Shown here: one piece after another, positions 1-6,460 of the stretch
Numbering within the stretch: position 1 is the first letter of the stretch
How the letters are laid out: the number at the start of each line of letters is the position of its first letter
Assembly (NCBI GenBank): GCA_002307175.1
Contig: DBTS01000042.1
Coordinates: 1 to 10,068, forward strand
Direction of reading: 5' to 3'
From: Rhodocyclaceae bacterium UBA1310
Lineage (GTDB): Bacteria; Pseudomonadota; Gammaproteobacteria; Burkholderiales; Rhodocyclaceae
DNA length: 10,068 nt
Program-made: the position numbers and the translations under genes
Notes under the pieces: generated by a model
Told to the model about the DNA's origin: nothing
The model's database searches: none
What the model saw: only the letters and a program-made list of their open reading frames with translations

Positions 1-1239
1 GATTGTGGAATTCCATTGCGTCAGCAGATCCATCTTGCGCGCCAGCCATTGCGTGGTGGTGGCCTGGATCAGGATAGTCATGAGAATGGCGATGAAGGTG
101 ATGGCGCTGACCACTTCGGCCCCCGGTACCTTCATGCCCACGAGCATGCCGGCCAGTGCTGCCGGGATCACGCCGGTTTCGCGTGTCCAGCTCATGAAAA
201 GCATTTCCCTGAACGACCACCTGGCGCGGCGATCAGCCCCCGCACAGAGGAATACGGTAAGCGGGCGGGCGACGAACATGAACAGCAGCACGATGCCGAC
301 CCCGGCGAGCCAGTACTGCCCGAGCAGCGTGAAATCCACCTGGGAGCCGAGCAGGATGAAGATGAACATGCGCATGATCAGCGTCGTGGTGCTGACGAAA
401 TCCTCCAGATGTTCCTGTTCATGCGCGTCGAGTGTGAAGCCAAAGCTTTCCTTGTTGCCCAGCATGATGCCAAACACGAATACGGCCATGAAGCCGGAGG
501 AGTGTACGCCGTCTGCCGAGAGGTAGGCGCCGATCACGGCCATCAGGGTGACCAGTGGCAGATGCTCACGCATGAAACCGAATTTCTGGTGGGCGATCAG
601 CATACAGGCCAGATACCCCGCAATTGCACCAATCAGGATGCCCAGGCCGGCTTCCCAGAGAAGCTCCCTGAAGCTTGCCAGCACCGAGAAACCTTCGCCA
701 CTGCCCATGACCACGCCAAGTACCGTAAAAGTGGCAATTGCCCCCATCGCATCGTTGAAGGCTGACTCGCTCATCACCGTCTGCGCCACGCGATCCCTGA
801 TCGGCACCTGCTTGAAGATCGGCACCAGGGTGGCCGGGTCAGTCGAGGCAATCGCAGCACCGATGAGCATTGCCGTCATCAGCGGGATACCGAACATGAA
901 GGCCGACGCCGCAGTCACTGCGCCGGTGATGAGCACGCCAAAGGTGGAGATCACGACAATGGTGATCCACACTTCCTTGAGCACCTTGAAGCGCAGCGAG
1001 GCACCGCCATCAAAGAGCAGATAGCTCGCGCCAAAAGTGAGGATGATCTGGTTGAGCGTGCCATCGGCGGGAACGTTCACCAGCCCCAGTGCGGCCGGGC
1101 CGATGAGCATGCCGGCGAGCAGGTAGAGAACAATGTCCGGCACCTTCAGGCGCTTGGCGATGATGCTGCAGATCACGCCGGTGAGGATGATGGCTCCGGC
1201 GTATTGCAGGTCGGTTTTCGCAATGTCGATGGCGGACAT
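1..1239 (-). CDS. NhaP-type (CPA1) cation:proton antiporter, 3' end cut by window
   Basis: An inner-membrane antiporter exchanging Na+ or K+ for H+, for pH and cation balance. The visible 413 codons are open to base 1 with no stop, so the C-terminus is missing. The protein is almost wholly hydrophobic helices from about residue 10. An LLFDGG motif follows the second or third helix. STDPAT (T133, D134, P135) and SESAFNDAMG (E158, N162, D163) match the TDP and ND motifs that bind the transported ion in the CPA1 family; as I recall, MjNhaP1 has D132, E156, N160 and D161. The ATG at 1239 is preceded by AAGGAG 11 bp upstream and is the natural start. It lies 82 bp downstream of bioB on the same strand and may be co-transcribed, though no functional link is evident. 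The membrane core is nearly complete; whether a cytosolic TrkA-type tail follows, as in longer K+/H+ antiporters, cannot be seen. Ion preference is not decidable. Confidence 0.88.
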   Translation of the reverse strand, partial: MSAIDIAKTDLQYAGAIILTGVICSIIAKRLKVPDIVLYLLAGMLIGPAALGLVNVPADGTLNQIILTFGASYLLFDGGASLRFKVLKEVWITIVVISTFGVLITGAVTAASAFMFGIPLMTAMLIGAAIASTDPATLVPIFKQVPIRDRVAQTVMSESAFNDAMGAIATFTVLGVVMGSGEGFSVLASFRELLWEAGLGILIGAIAGYLACMLIAHQKFGFMREHLPLVTLMAVIGAYLSADGVHSSGFMAVFVFGIMLGNKESFGFTLDAHEQEHLEDFVSTTTLIMRMFIFILLGSQVDFTLLGQYWLAGVGIVLLFMFVARPLTVFLCAGADRRARWSFREMLFMSWTRETGVIPAALAGMLVGMKVPGAEVVSAITFIAILMTILIQATTTQWLARKMDLLTQWNSTI

Positions 1240-1321
1240 GTTCTGGATGGCTCCTTGAGGCGAGGGATGGTGATGTCGGTTGAATGACAGAAATTACAGC
1301 ATCCATCCCCGGCTGCAAGAT

Positions 1322-2317
1322 TTACGCCATCTTCAGGCCCAGCTTTTCAAACAGCACGGCATCCTGGTCTTCTTCATCATTCGGGGTGGTGAGCAGCTTG
1401 TCACCACAGAAGATGGAGTTGGCACCGGCAAGGAAGCACAGAGCCTGGGTCTCGTCACTCATTTGTACGCGGCCGGCGGAGAGTCTTACATAGCTCTTGG
1501 GCATGGTGATGCGGGCCACGGCAATGGTGCGCACGAATTCCAGCGGATCCAGTGCCGGTACTTTTTCCATCGGTGTGCCTTCGATACGCACCAGACTGTT
1601 GATGGGAACCGATTCCGGAGGCGGGTTCAGGTTGGCGAGCTGGGCAACCAGCACAGCGCGGATGCGGCGGTTCTCGCCCATCCCGACGATGCCGCCGGTG
1701 CAGATCTTGATGCCGCAATGGCGCACCTTGTCGATGGTCTCGAGGCGATCATCAATGGTATGGGTGGTAATGATTTCGCCATAAAACTCGCGGGCCGTGT
1801 CGAGATTATGGTTGTAGTAATCCAGGCCGGCTTCCTTGAGTCGCTCGGCCTGCCCATCCTTGAGCATGCCCAGGGTTACACAGGTCTCGATATCCAGTTT
1901 CTTGACCTCGCGCACCATTTCCAGCACGGGCTCCAGGTCACGTTCCTTGGGGCTGCGCCAGGCTGCACCCATGCAGAAGCGTGTGGCACCCTTGGCCTTG
2001 GCGGCGCGGGCCATGGTCAGCACTTCGTCCAGGCTCATCAGCGGCTCGGATTCAAGGCCGGTTTTATAACGCTTCGATTGCGAGCAGTAGCTGCAATCTT
2101 CGGAGCAACCCCCGGTCTTGATCGAGAGCAGGGCAGAGCGCTGGATTGCGTTCGGGTCGAAATTCTCGCGGTGAACCTGCTGGGCACGGAAGATCAGATC
2201 GTTGAACGGTAGGTCGAACAAGGCGACTACGGAGTCCGCATCCCACTGGGGGGCCGGTGTTGCTGGCCGGGTATTTTGGGGAAGAGCCTGATGCTCGGCT
2301 TTGTTGAGGGTATTCAT
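1322..2317 (-). CDS. bioB: Biotin synthase (radical SAM)
   Basis: Converts dethiobiotin to biotin by sulfur insertion, the last step of biotin synthesis, in the cytoplasm. The 331-residue protein carries the radical-SAM cluster ligands C71, C75 and C78 in CSEDCSYC. It also has the expected [2Fe-2S] ligands C115 (FCMGAAW), C146 (ETCVTLG), C206 (ICTGGIVGMGE) and R278 (YVRLSAGR); these align with a constant offset of 18 to the E. coli residues as I remember them. The family's YNHNLDT motif is present. The N-terminus is about 18 residues longer than in E. coli, a common variation. The ATG at 2317 is chosen because AAGG sits 10 bp upstream; an in-frame TTG at 2350 has no ribosome binding site. No other bio gene is in the window. 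The gene is divergent from comF, and a candidate promoter lies at 2350-2379. The enzyme looks intact. Confidence 0.97.
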   Translation of the reverse strand: MNTLNKAEHQALPQNTRPATPAPQWDADSVVALFDLPFNDLIFRAQQVHRENFDPNAIQRSALLSIKTGGCSEDCSYCSQSKRYKTGLESEPLMSLDEVLTMARAAKAKGATRFCMGAAWRSPKERDLEPVLEMVREVKKLDIETCVTLGMLKDGQAERLKEAGLDYYNHNLDTAREFYGEIITTHTIDDRLETIDKVRHCGIKICTGGIVGMGENRRIRAVLVAQLANLNPPPESVPINSLVRIEGTPMEKVPALDPLEFVRTIAVARITMPKSYVRLSAGRVQMSDETQALCFLAGANSIFCGDKLLTTPNDEEDQDAVLFEKLGLKMA

Positions 2318-2349
2318 AATGGACAAGCCTTGTTGTAGATTAGCCTGCA

Positions 2350-2379
2350 ATCATCGGGGAAAGGCGGAAAGCTTGTCAA
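2350..2379 (-). promoter_or_regulatory. Candidate sigma70 promoter for bioB
   Basis: Read on the minus strand, a perfect TTGACA (-35, plus positions 2374-2379) is followed by an 18-bp spacer and GATGAT (-10, 2350-2355, four of six consensus bases). Transcription would begin near 2343, giving a leader of about 26 nt before the bioB ATG. The -35 hexamer lies 3 bp before the comF start codon, so bioB transcription initiation and comF translation signals overlap. The weak -10 limits confidence. Confidence 0.5.
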
Positions 2380-2381
2380 AC

Positions 2382-3095
2382 ATGCGCTGCAGTATGCTCG
2401 GGAAGACCTTGGCAGCAGTATGGTCGCGGGAGTGCTTTGTTTGCGGCGAGTCTTCGGGTGAAGCCTGCGTATGTGCAGCCTGCCTTCCCCTGCTGGTCCG
2501 CATGCCCGTGTGTGTCTGCCCGCGCTGCGGTCTGCCCGTCCGTGTGGCCGGGGTGATGTGTGGCCGCTGCCAGCGCCGGCCCCCGCATTTCGATGAAACG
2601 CGATCTGTGTTTGTCTACACGACCCCGGTACGTGAGATGGTACTGGCCCTCAAGCATGCCCACGGCTTCCATCTGCTTGATTGGCTGGCCGATGAACTGG
2701 CGGTCAGAGTGCCACCCGGCACAGACTGTCTGATCCCTGCGCCATTACACGTGCGGCGCCTTGCTGAGCGCGGCTTCAACCAGTCTTGCGAACTGGCGGC
2801 CAGGGTGGCAGCACGGGTGGTGGCCAGTACGGGGCCGGTGTTGCTGCGGGATACGGTGGTGCGCGATGTTGATACGCCTAAACTGGCCGGCATGCGTGCC
2901 AGGCAGCGGCGCCGCTCGGTGCGCGGTATCTTCCGGTGTACCGAAGAAATGGCCGGCAAGCGGGTGCTGGTCATCGATGATGTGATGACCAGTGGTGCCA
3001 CGCTCGACGAGCTGGCACGTGCGCTCAAGCAGCGTGGCGCCGCGAGTGTGACCAATCTCGTGGTGGCGCGTACCCTGCGCCTGCCGCAGCGCTAG
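2382..3095 (+). CDS. comF: ComF family phosphoribosyltransferase-like protein
   Basis: Member of the ComF/GntX family, linked to natural DNA uptake and use of external DNA; the biochemical activity is poorly defined. The 237-residue protein has N-terminal cysteine pairs typical of the family's zinc-binding region (C18/C21, C31/C34, C46/C49, C60/C63). A type-I phosphoribosyltransferase fold follows, ending in the PRPP-binding loop VLVIDDVMTSGAT at about residues 195-207. LIPAPLH and RGFNQS, typical of ComF proteins, lie between. The ATG at 2382 is chosen because GGAAAG precedes it by 10 bp; the reading frame extends upstream to a TTG at 2301 but would overlap bioB. ATG 2394 is an alternative without a Shine-Dalgarno. 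The gene is divergent from bioB, an adjacency I recall from other betaproteobacteria, and lies 47 bp before trmL on the same strand. Confidence 0.9.
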   Translation: MRCSMLGKTLAAVWSRECFVCGESSGEACVCAACLPLLVRMPVCVCPRCGLPVRVAGVMCGRCQRRPPHFDETRSVFVYTTPVREMVLALKHAHGFHLLDWLADELAVRVPPGTDCLIPAPLHVRRLAERGFNQSCELAARVAARVVASTGPVLLRDTVVRDVDTPKLAGMRARQRRRSVRGIFRCTEEMAGKRVLVIDDVMTSGATLDELARALKQRGAASVTNLVVARTLRLPQR

Positions 3096-3130
3096 GGCAG
3101 GCAGGCGCGCAGTTGCACAGATCTCCCGGA

Positions 3131-3136
3131 TATAAT
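3131..3136 (+). promoter_or_regulatory. Perfect -10 hexamer just before trmL
   Basis: TATAAT lies 6 bp upstream of the trmL ATG at 3143. A transcript started 6-7 bp downstream of this hexamer would begin on or next to the start codon. No good -35 is seen at 16-18 bp upstream; TTGCAC at 3113-3118 is too close (12-bp spacer) and there is no TGn extension. Confidence 0.4.
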
Positions 3137-3142
3137 GGGCGC

Positions 3143-3607
3143 ATGTTCCATATCGTCCTTCACCAGCCCGAGATTCCTCCGAACACGGGCAACATCATCC
3201 GTCTCTGCGCCAATACCGGGGCCCACCTGCATCTGGTCGAGCCGCTCGGATTCCTCCTCACCGACAAAACGCTCGCGCGTGCCGGGATGGATTACGCCGA
3301 GCTTTCCATCGTCACGCGCCATCCGAACTGGGCTGCCTGCAAGGAGGCGCTGGGAGACCGGCGTTTCTTCGCCCTGACCACCAAGGGCAGTGTGCATGTG
3401 CATACGGTGAGTTTCGAGCCCGAAGATGTTTTCGTATTCGGTGCCGAATCCTGTGGCCTGCCGCCCGAAGTGCTCGGCCAGTTTGCCCCCGACAGGCGCT
3501 TGCGCCTGCCCATGCAGCCGGGCGTGCGCAGCGTGAATCTGTCCAATACTGTAGCGGTGGTGGCCTACGAGGCATGGCGGCAGCAAGGGTTCGCGGGCGG
3601 TTTGTAG
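3143..3607 (+). CDS. trmL: tRNA (cytidine/uridine-34-2'-O)-methyltransferase TrmL
   Basis: Methylates the 2'-hydroxyl of the wobble nucleotide (position 34) of certain leucine tRNAs using S-adenosylmethionine, in the cytoplasm. At 154 residues it matches the family (E. coli TrmL is about 157) and is a bare SPOUT knot domain without an added RNA-binding domain. The three SPOUT motifs are visible: NTGNIIRLCANTGA near residues 15-28, FGAESCGLP near residue 100, and the C-terminal knot stretch LRLPMQPGVRSVNLSNTVAV. The MFHIVLHQPEIPPNTGN opening is characteristic. The start at 3143 is set by this conserved N-terminus. No clear Shine-Dalgarno precedes it; instead TATAAT lies 6 bp upstream. It follows comF by 47 bp on the same strand, so it could be transcribed from its own promoter or read through from comF. 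Confidence 0.95.
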   Translation: MFHIVLHQPEIPPNTGNIIRLCANTGAHLHLVEPLGFLLTDKTLARAGMDYAELSIVTRHPNWAACKEALGDRRFFALTTKGSVHVHTVSFEPEDVFVFGAESCGLPPEVLGQFAPDRRLRLPMQPGVRSVNLSNTVAVVAYEAWRQQGFAGGL

Positions 3608-3651
3608 AGTTTGCAGTGGGGCTGTGCGTGGGGGCCGTGAGGTGTGTTCGT

Positions 3652-3684
3652 CCAAAACTGAACCAAACCTTGACCAAAATCAGC
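3652..3684 (+). repeat. Three CCAAA direct repeats at exact 11-bp spacing
   Basis: CCAAA occurs at 3652, 3663 and 3674, giving three consecutive 11-bp units (CCAAAACTGAA, CCAAACCTTGA, CCAAAATCAGC). The spacing is close to one helical turn, as in tandem half-sites of winged-helix response regulators. It lies in the non-coding stretch between trmL and kdgK, 122 bp before the kdgK start. The function is inferred only from spacing and location. Confidence 0.4.
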
Positions 3685-3720
3685 CCCTTCAGGCGCGCTC
3701 GGTGTTGATATGCTAAACAG

Positions 3721-3744
3721 GCCAGAATTTCTTTAAAATCTGGC
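3721..3744. promoter_or_regulatory. Imperfect 24-bp palindrome upstream of kdgK (candidate operator)
   Basis: GCCAGA (3721-3726) and TCTGGC (3739-3744) are exact inverted arms. Inside them, TTT (3728-3730) pairs with AAA (3735-3737) after one A-A mismatch, giving a two-fold symmetric AT-centred site ending 62 bp before the kdgK start codon. It resembles a dimeric repressor site (LacI or GntR style), but I cannot assign a regulator. The RNA form would be a weak hairpin. Confidence 0.35.
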
Positions 3745-3806
3745 GCTGGTTTGTAGCTGTGCTGTAAGTTGTGCTTTCCCCCGAATCTTCCAGGAATCTC
3801 GAACAT

Positions 3807-4745
3807 ATGGAAAAGAAATGCCGGATCGCCCTGTTTGGCGAGTGCATGATCGAATTGCGTGGGCAGATGTTTGGCACCATGCAGCAAACTTTCGGTGGCG
3901 ATACCCTGAACACTGCCGTTTACCTGGCACGCCTGACGGCAGGTACCAACATCTCCGTGGCCTATTCCACGCAGCTGGGTACGGACGCCTTCAGTGAAGC
4001 GATGGTCAAGGCCTGGGAGCTTGAAGGTATCGATACCAGCATGGTGCGGCGTGTCGAAGGCAAGATGCCAGGGTTGTATACGATCCAGGTTGACGACAAG
4101 GGCGAACGCACCTTTTTCTACTGGCGCGACATGAGTGCCGCCAAGGATTTCTTCCTGCACGAAGACAGTATTCTTGAGGACCACATCCCTGAGCTTGATG
4201 TGCTGTATTTCAGCGGTATCAGCCTGGCCATGCTGCCGGATTCCGGCCGCGAAATGCTTTTCTCCATCGTCGAGAAGCTGCGCGCCAGAGGCAGCAAGGT
4301 TTTCTACGACAACAACTATCGTCCGCGCGTCTGGCGTGGCGATCCGAATACCACCAAGTGGTACGACAAGGCCTTTGCCAACTGTGATCTGGCCCTGATC
4401 ACGCTGGAAGACAATGCCGCCCTGTATGGTCTGAGTGAAGAAGCTGCCCTGGAGCACGCCTTCAACCTGCCGTGCGAGGAAGTGGTGGTCAAGCGCGGTG
4501 CGGATTCCACTGTCGTGCGTGTGAAGGGCAAAGAGCCGATCACTGTGCCGACTTTCCGCGTGGAGAAGGTGGTGGATACCACCGGAGCAGGGGATTCCTT
4601 TGCCGGCGGTTATCTGGCTGCCCGCCTGAGCGGTCAGGAGCCCGATGTGGCTGCGCGCTATGGCAACAAGCTCGCCTCTATCGTCGTTCAATACCCTGGC
4701 GCGATCATTCCCAAGGAAGTCATGCCGGTGTTTTTCTTCGGCTGA
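3807..4745 (+). CDS. kdgK: 2-dehydro-3-deoxygluconokinase (KDG kinase)
   Basis: Phosphorylates 2-keto-3-deoxygluconate with ATP to KDPG, the entry from uronates into the lower Entner-Doudoroff route. At 312 residues it is the usual family size (E. coli about 309). The ribokinase/PfkB fold is shown by FGECMIEL near the N-terminus, FGGDTLNTAVYLARL for sugar binding, YDNNYRPRVW mid-protein, and the PfkB signature DTTGAGDSFAGG with the catalytic base D263. The ATG at 3807 has AGGAA 10 bp upstream; an in-frame GTG at 3771 is less likely. It precedes uxaB and uxaA, whose product KDG is its substrate, so the assignment over other PfkB sugar kinases is well supported by context. The 182-bp gap to uxaB suggests separate or only partly shared transcription. 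No terminator with a U-tract follows it. Confidence 0.92.
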   Translation: MEKKCRIALFGECMIELRGQMFGTMQQTFGGDTLNTAVYLARLTAGTNISVAYSTQLGTDAFSEAMVKAWELEGIDTSMVRRVEGKMPGLYTIQVDDKGERTFFYWRDMSAAKDFFLHEDSILEDHIPELDVLYFSGISLAMLPDSGREMLFSIVEKLRARGSKVFYDNNYRPRVWRGDPNTTKWYDKAFANCDLALITLEDNAALYGLSEEAALEHAFNLPCEEVVVKRGADSTVVRVKGKEPITVPTFRVEKVVDTTGAGDSFAGGYLAARLSGQEPDVAARYGNKLASIVVQYPGAIIPKEVMPVFFFG

Positions 4746-4767
4746 TCCGGCTCCTCGGATGGGGAAC

Positions 4768-4899
4768 GTCAGCCGGGTCTGACAAGGCTCAAACTTAGGG
4801 AATGTCTTGATTTGAGTTGTCAGGCAACTTGGTTTAGTATGGTGAAGTTTCTATAAATTTGTCAGGCTTCTTGACCTGGATTTATTGGGCCTGCCTGAC
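4768..4899. repeat. Cluster of GTCAG/CTGAC elements in the kdgK-uxaB gap
   Basis: GTCAG occurs at 4768-4772, inverted CTGAC at 4779-4783, GTCAGGC at 4819-4825 and again at 4861-4867, and inverted GCCTGAC at 4893-4899. The first pair forms a small hairpin with loop CCGGGT. The third copy lies inside the candidate uxaB promoter spacer and also within the palindrome AGTTG-N5-CAACT (4815-4829). The last two copies can pair across 25 nt in the uxaB leader. They may be operator half-sites or leader RNA structure. Confidence 0.45.
4812..4840 (+). promoter_or_regulatory. Candidate sigma70 promoter for uxaB-uxaA
   Basis: TTGAGT (4812-4817) and TAGTAT (4835-4840) each match four of six consensus bases and are separated by exactly 17 bp. 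Transcription would start near 4847, giving a leader of about 80 nt before the uxaB GTG. A GTCAGGC element and a short palindrome fall within the spacer, where a bound regulator would block polymerase. Confidence 0.45.
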
Positions 4900-4927
4900 G
4901 CGTCCCATTCCAAAAAGGAGTTCAGCC

Positions 4928-6442
4928 GTGGCGGCACTAGATCGCAAATCCCTGAACGCTGGCAAATACAGCGTTGAATTCAGCAAGGCTTCTTCCAAGC
5001 CTCCCGTCCGCATTCTGCAGATTGGTGATGGCAATTTCCTGCGTGCTTTCGTGGACTGGCTGGTGGATGTCACCAATGGCACAGGCCTGTTCAATGGTCG
5101 TGTGACCATCGCCCAGCCGCTCTCCCGTGGCATCGCCGACATGCTCAATGCCCAGGAAGGCCTCTACACCACGTTGCTGCGCGGTGTGCAGGGCGGCAAA
5201 ACGGTTGAATACCGTCGCGTTATCTCCTGTGTTGACAACGCACTGAACCCGTATTCGCAGTGGGGCGAAATGCTTGCCTGTGCCAAGGATGCAACGCTGC
5301 GTTTCGTGGTGTCGAACACCACCGAAGCCGGGATTGCCTATTCCGAAGAAGCCTACACCCCAGAAGCCTGTCAGAACAGCTTCCCGGCCAAGGTCACGGC
5401 GCTGCTGTTTGCCCGTTTCCAGGCACTGGGTGGCACGGAAAAGACAGGTCTGGTGTTCCTGCCCTGCGAACTGATTGAAGCCAACGGCACCAACCTGCGC
5501 CGCTTCGTGCTGCAGTACGCTGAAGCCTGGAAGCTGCCTGCCGATTTCGTGGCCTGGGTCAATGAGCACAACTACTTCTGCAACACCCTGGTTGACCGCA
5601 TCGTTCCGGGGTTCCCGAAGGATGAAGCCGAAGCGCTGTACGCCAAGTTCGGTTATACCGATCCGCTGCTGGTGACGGCAGAGCCCTTCCTGCTGTGGGT
5701 GATCGAAGGCCCGAAGGCCATCGCCGAAGAAATTCCGCTGCACAAGGCCGGTGCCGGTGCCGAGGTGGTCTGGACGGATGATCTGCAACCGTACCGTACC
5801 CGCAAGGTGCGCATTCTCAATGGCGCCCACACGGCTTCCTCGCTGGGTTCCTATTCTGCTGGCCTGGATACCGTCCAGGAAATGACCGAAGACGGCGTGG
5901 TCTCCAAGTTCCTGCATCGCGTGATGTTCGACGAAATCGTTCCGTTCGTTCCGCTGCCCGACGCAGAACGCAAGGCTTATGCCGACACGATCATGGAGCG
6001 TTTCGCCAACCCGCATATTCGTCACGAACTGATTTCCATCTCGCTGAACTCGGTGTCGAAGTGGAAGGTCCGTGTGCTGCCCACCGTCAAGGATTTCGTC
6101 AAAGCCAATGGCAAGGCGCCGGCTGGCCTGTCCTTCTCGCTGGCTGCGCTGATCAATTTCTACCACGGCAAGTTTGATGCCGCCGGTGAATTCGCGGGCG
6201 AACGCGCCAAGGGCAGCTATCCGATCAAGGATAACGCCGAAGTACTCAAGGCCATGGCTGATGCCTGGGCTTCCTGGAAGAGTGATGCCGATACGGCTGC
6301 TCTGGTCAAGAAGATCCTCGCCGACACCAGCCTGTGGGCGGAAGACCTGAATCAGGTTGCCGGTCTGGCCGAGCAGGTCGTCAGCGGCCTGAACGCCATC
6401 AAGGCCAAGGGTGTTGCTGCTGCCATGGCAGCGATTGCCTGA
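4928..6442 (+). CDS. uxaB: Tagaturonate reductase (altronate oxidoreductase)
   Basis: Reduces D-tagaturonate to D-altronate with NADH, the second step of galacturonate catabolism. The 504-residue protein belongs to the polyol-specific long-chain dehydrogenase (mannitol dehydrogenase) family. The Rossmann entry IGDGNFLRAF starts at about residue 32, the family signature NTLVDRIVP covers V222-P227, and the catalytic K-x4-N-x2-H set is K293, N298 and H301 in KVRILNGAH. Comparison from memory with E. coli UxaB (about 483 aa; GEGNFLRAFVDW, NTTEAGISY, VAILNGAHTA) is close throughout, which favours UxaB over fructuronate reductase UxuB. The GTG at 4928 is chosen because AAGGAG lies 7 bp upstream; the frame extends to 4859 without a ribosome binding site. 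It is followed 18 bp later by uxaA, which uses its product, so the two form one operon. Confidence 0.93.
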   Translation: MAALDRKSLNAGKYSVEFSKASSKPPVRILQIGDGNFLRAFVDWLVDVTNGTGLFNGRVTIAQPLSRGIADMLNAQEGLYTTLLRGVQGGKTVEYRRVISCVDNALNPYSQWGEMLACAKDATLRFVVSNTTEAGIAYSEEAYTPEACQNSFPAKVTALLFARFQALGGTEKTGLVFLPCELIEANGTNLRRFVLQYAEAWKLPADFVAWVNEHNYFCNTLVDRIVPGFPKDEAEALYAKFGYTDPLLVTAEPFLLWVIEGPKAIAEEIPLHKAGAGAEVVWTDDLQPYRTRKVRILNGAHTASSLGSYSAGLDTVQEMTEDGVVSKFLHRVMFDEIVPFVPLPDAERKAYADTIMERFANPHIRHELISISLNSVSKWKVRVLPTVKDFVKANGKAPAGLSFSLAALINFYHGKFDAAGEFAGERAKGSYPIKDNAEVLKAMADAWASWKSDADTAALVKKILADTSLWAEDLNQVAGLAEQVVSGLNAIKAKGVAAAMAAIA

Positions 6443-6460
6443 GGCATCAAGGAGTCAAAT

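Noticed and set aside
16..765. 249-codon plus-strand frame at the left edge
   Set aside because: Antisense to the antiporter, which shows clear TDP and ND ion-binding motifs and membrane helices on the minus strand.
1280..2212. 310-codon plus-strand frame
   Set aside because: Antisense to bioB, whose catalytic cysteines are all in place on the other strand.
3312..4691. 459-codon minus-strand frame spanning trmL and kdgK
   Set aside because: It is antisense to two clear genes and crosses their intergenic region; the composition is shadow-like.
4745..4783. Possible terminator after kdgK (ATCCG/CGGAT and GTCAG/CTGAC hairpins)
   Set aside because: Both stems are only 5 bp and neither is followed by a T-run, so intrinsic termination is unlikely.
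4859..4927. Upstream in-frame extension of uxaB from TTG 4859
   Set aside because: The GTG at 4928 has an ideal AAGGAG at 7 bp and the extension has no homology to the family N-terminus.
4937..6166. 409-codon open frame on the minus strand
   Set aside because: Antisense to the well-supported uxaB, with no motif and no ribosome binding site of note.
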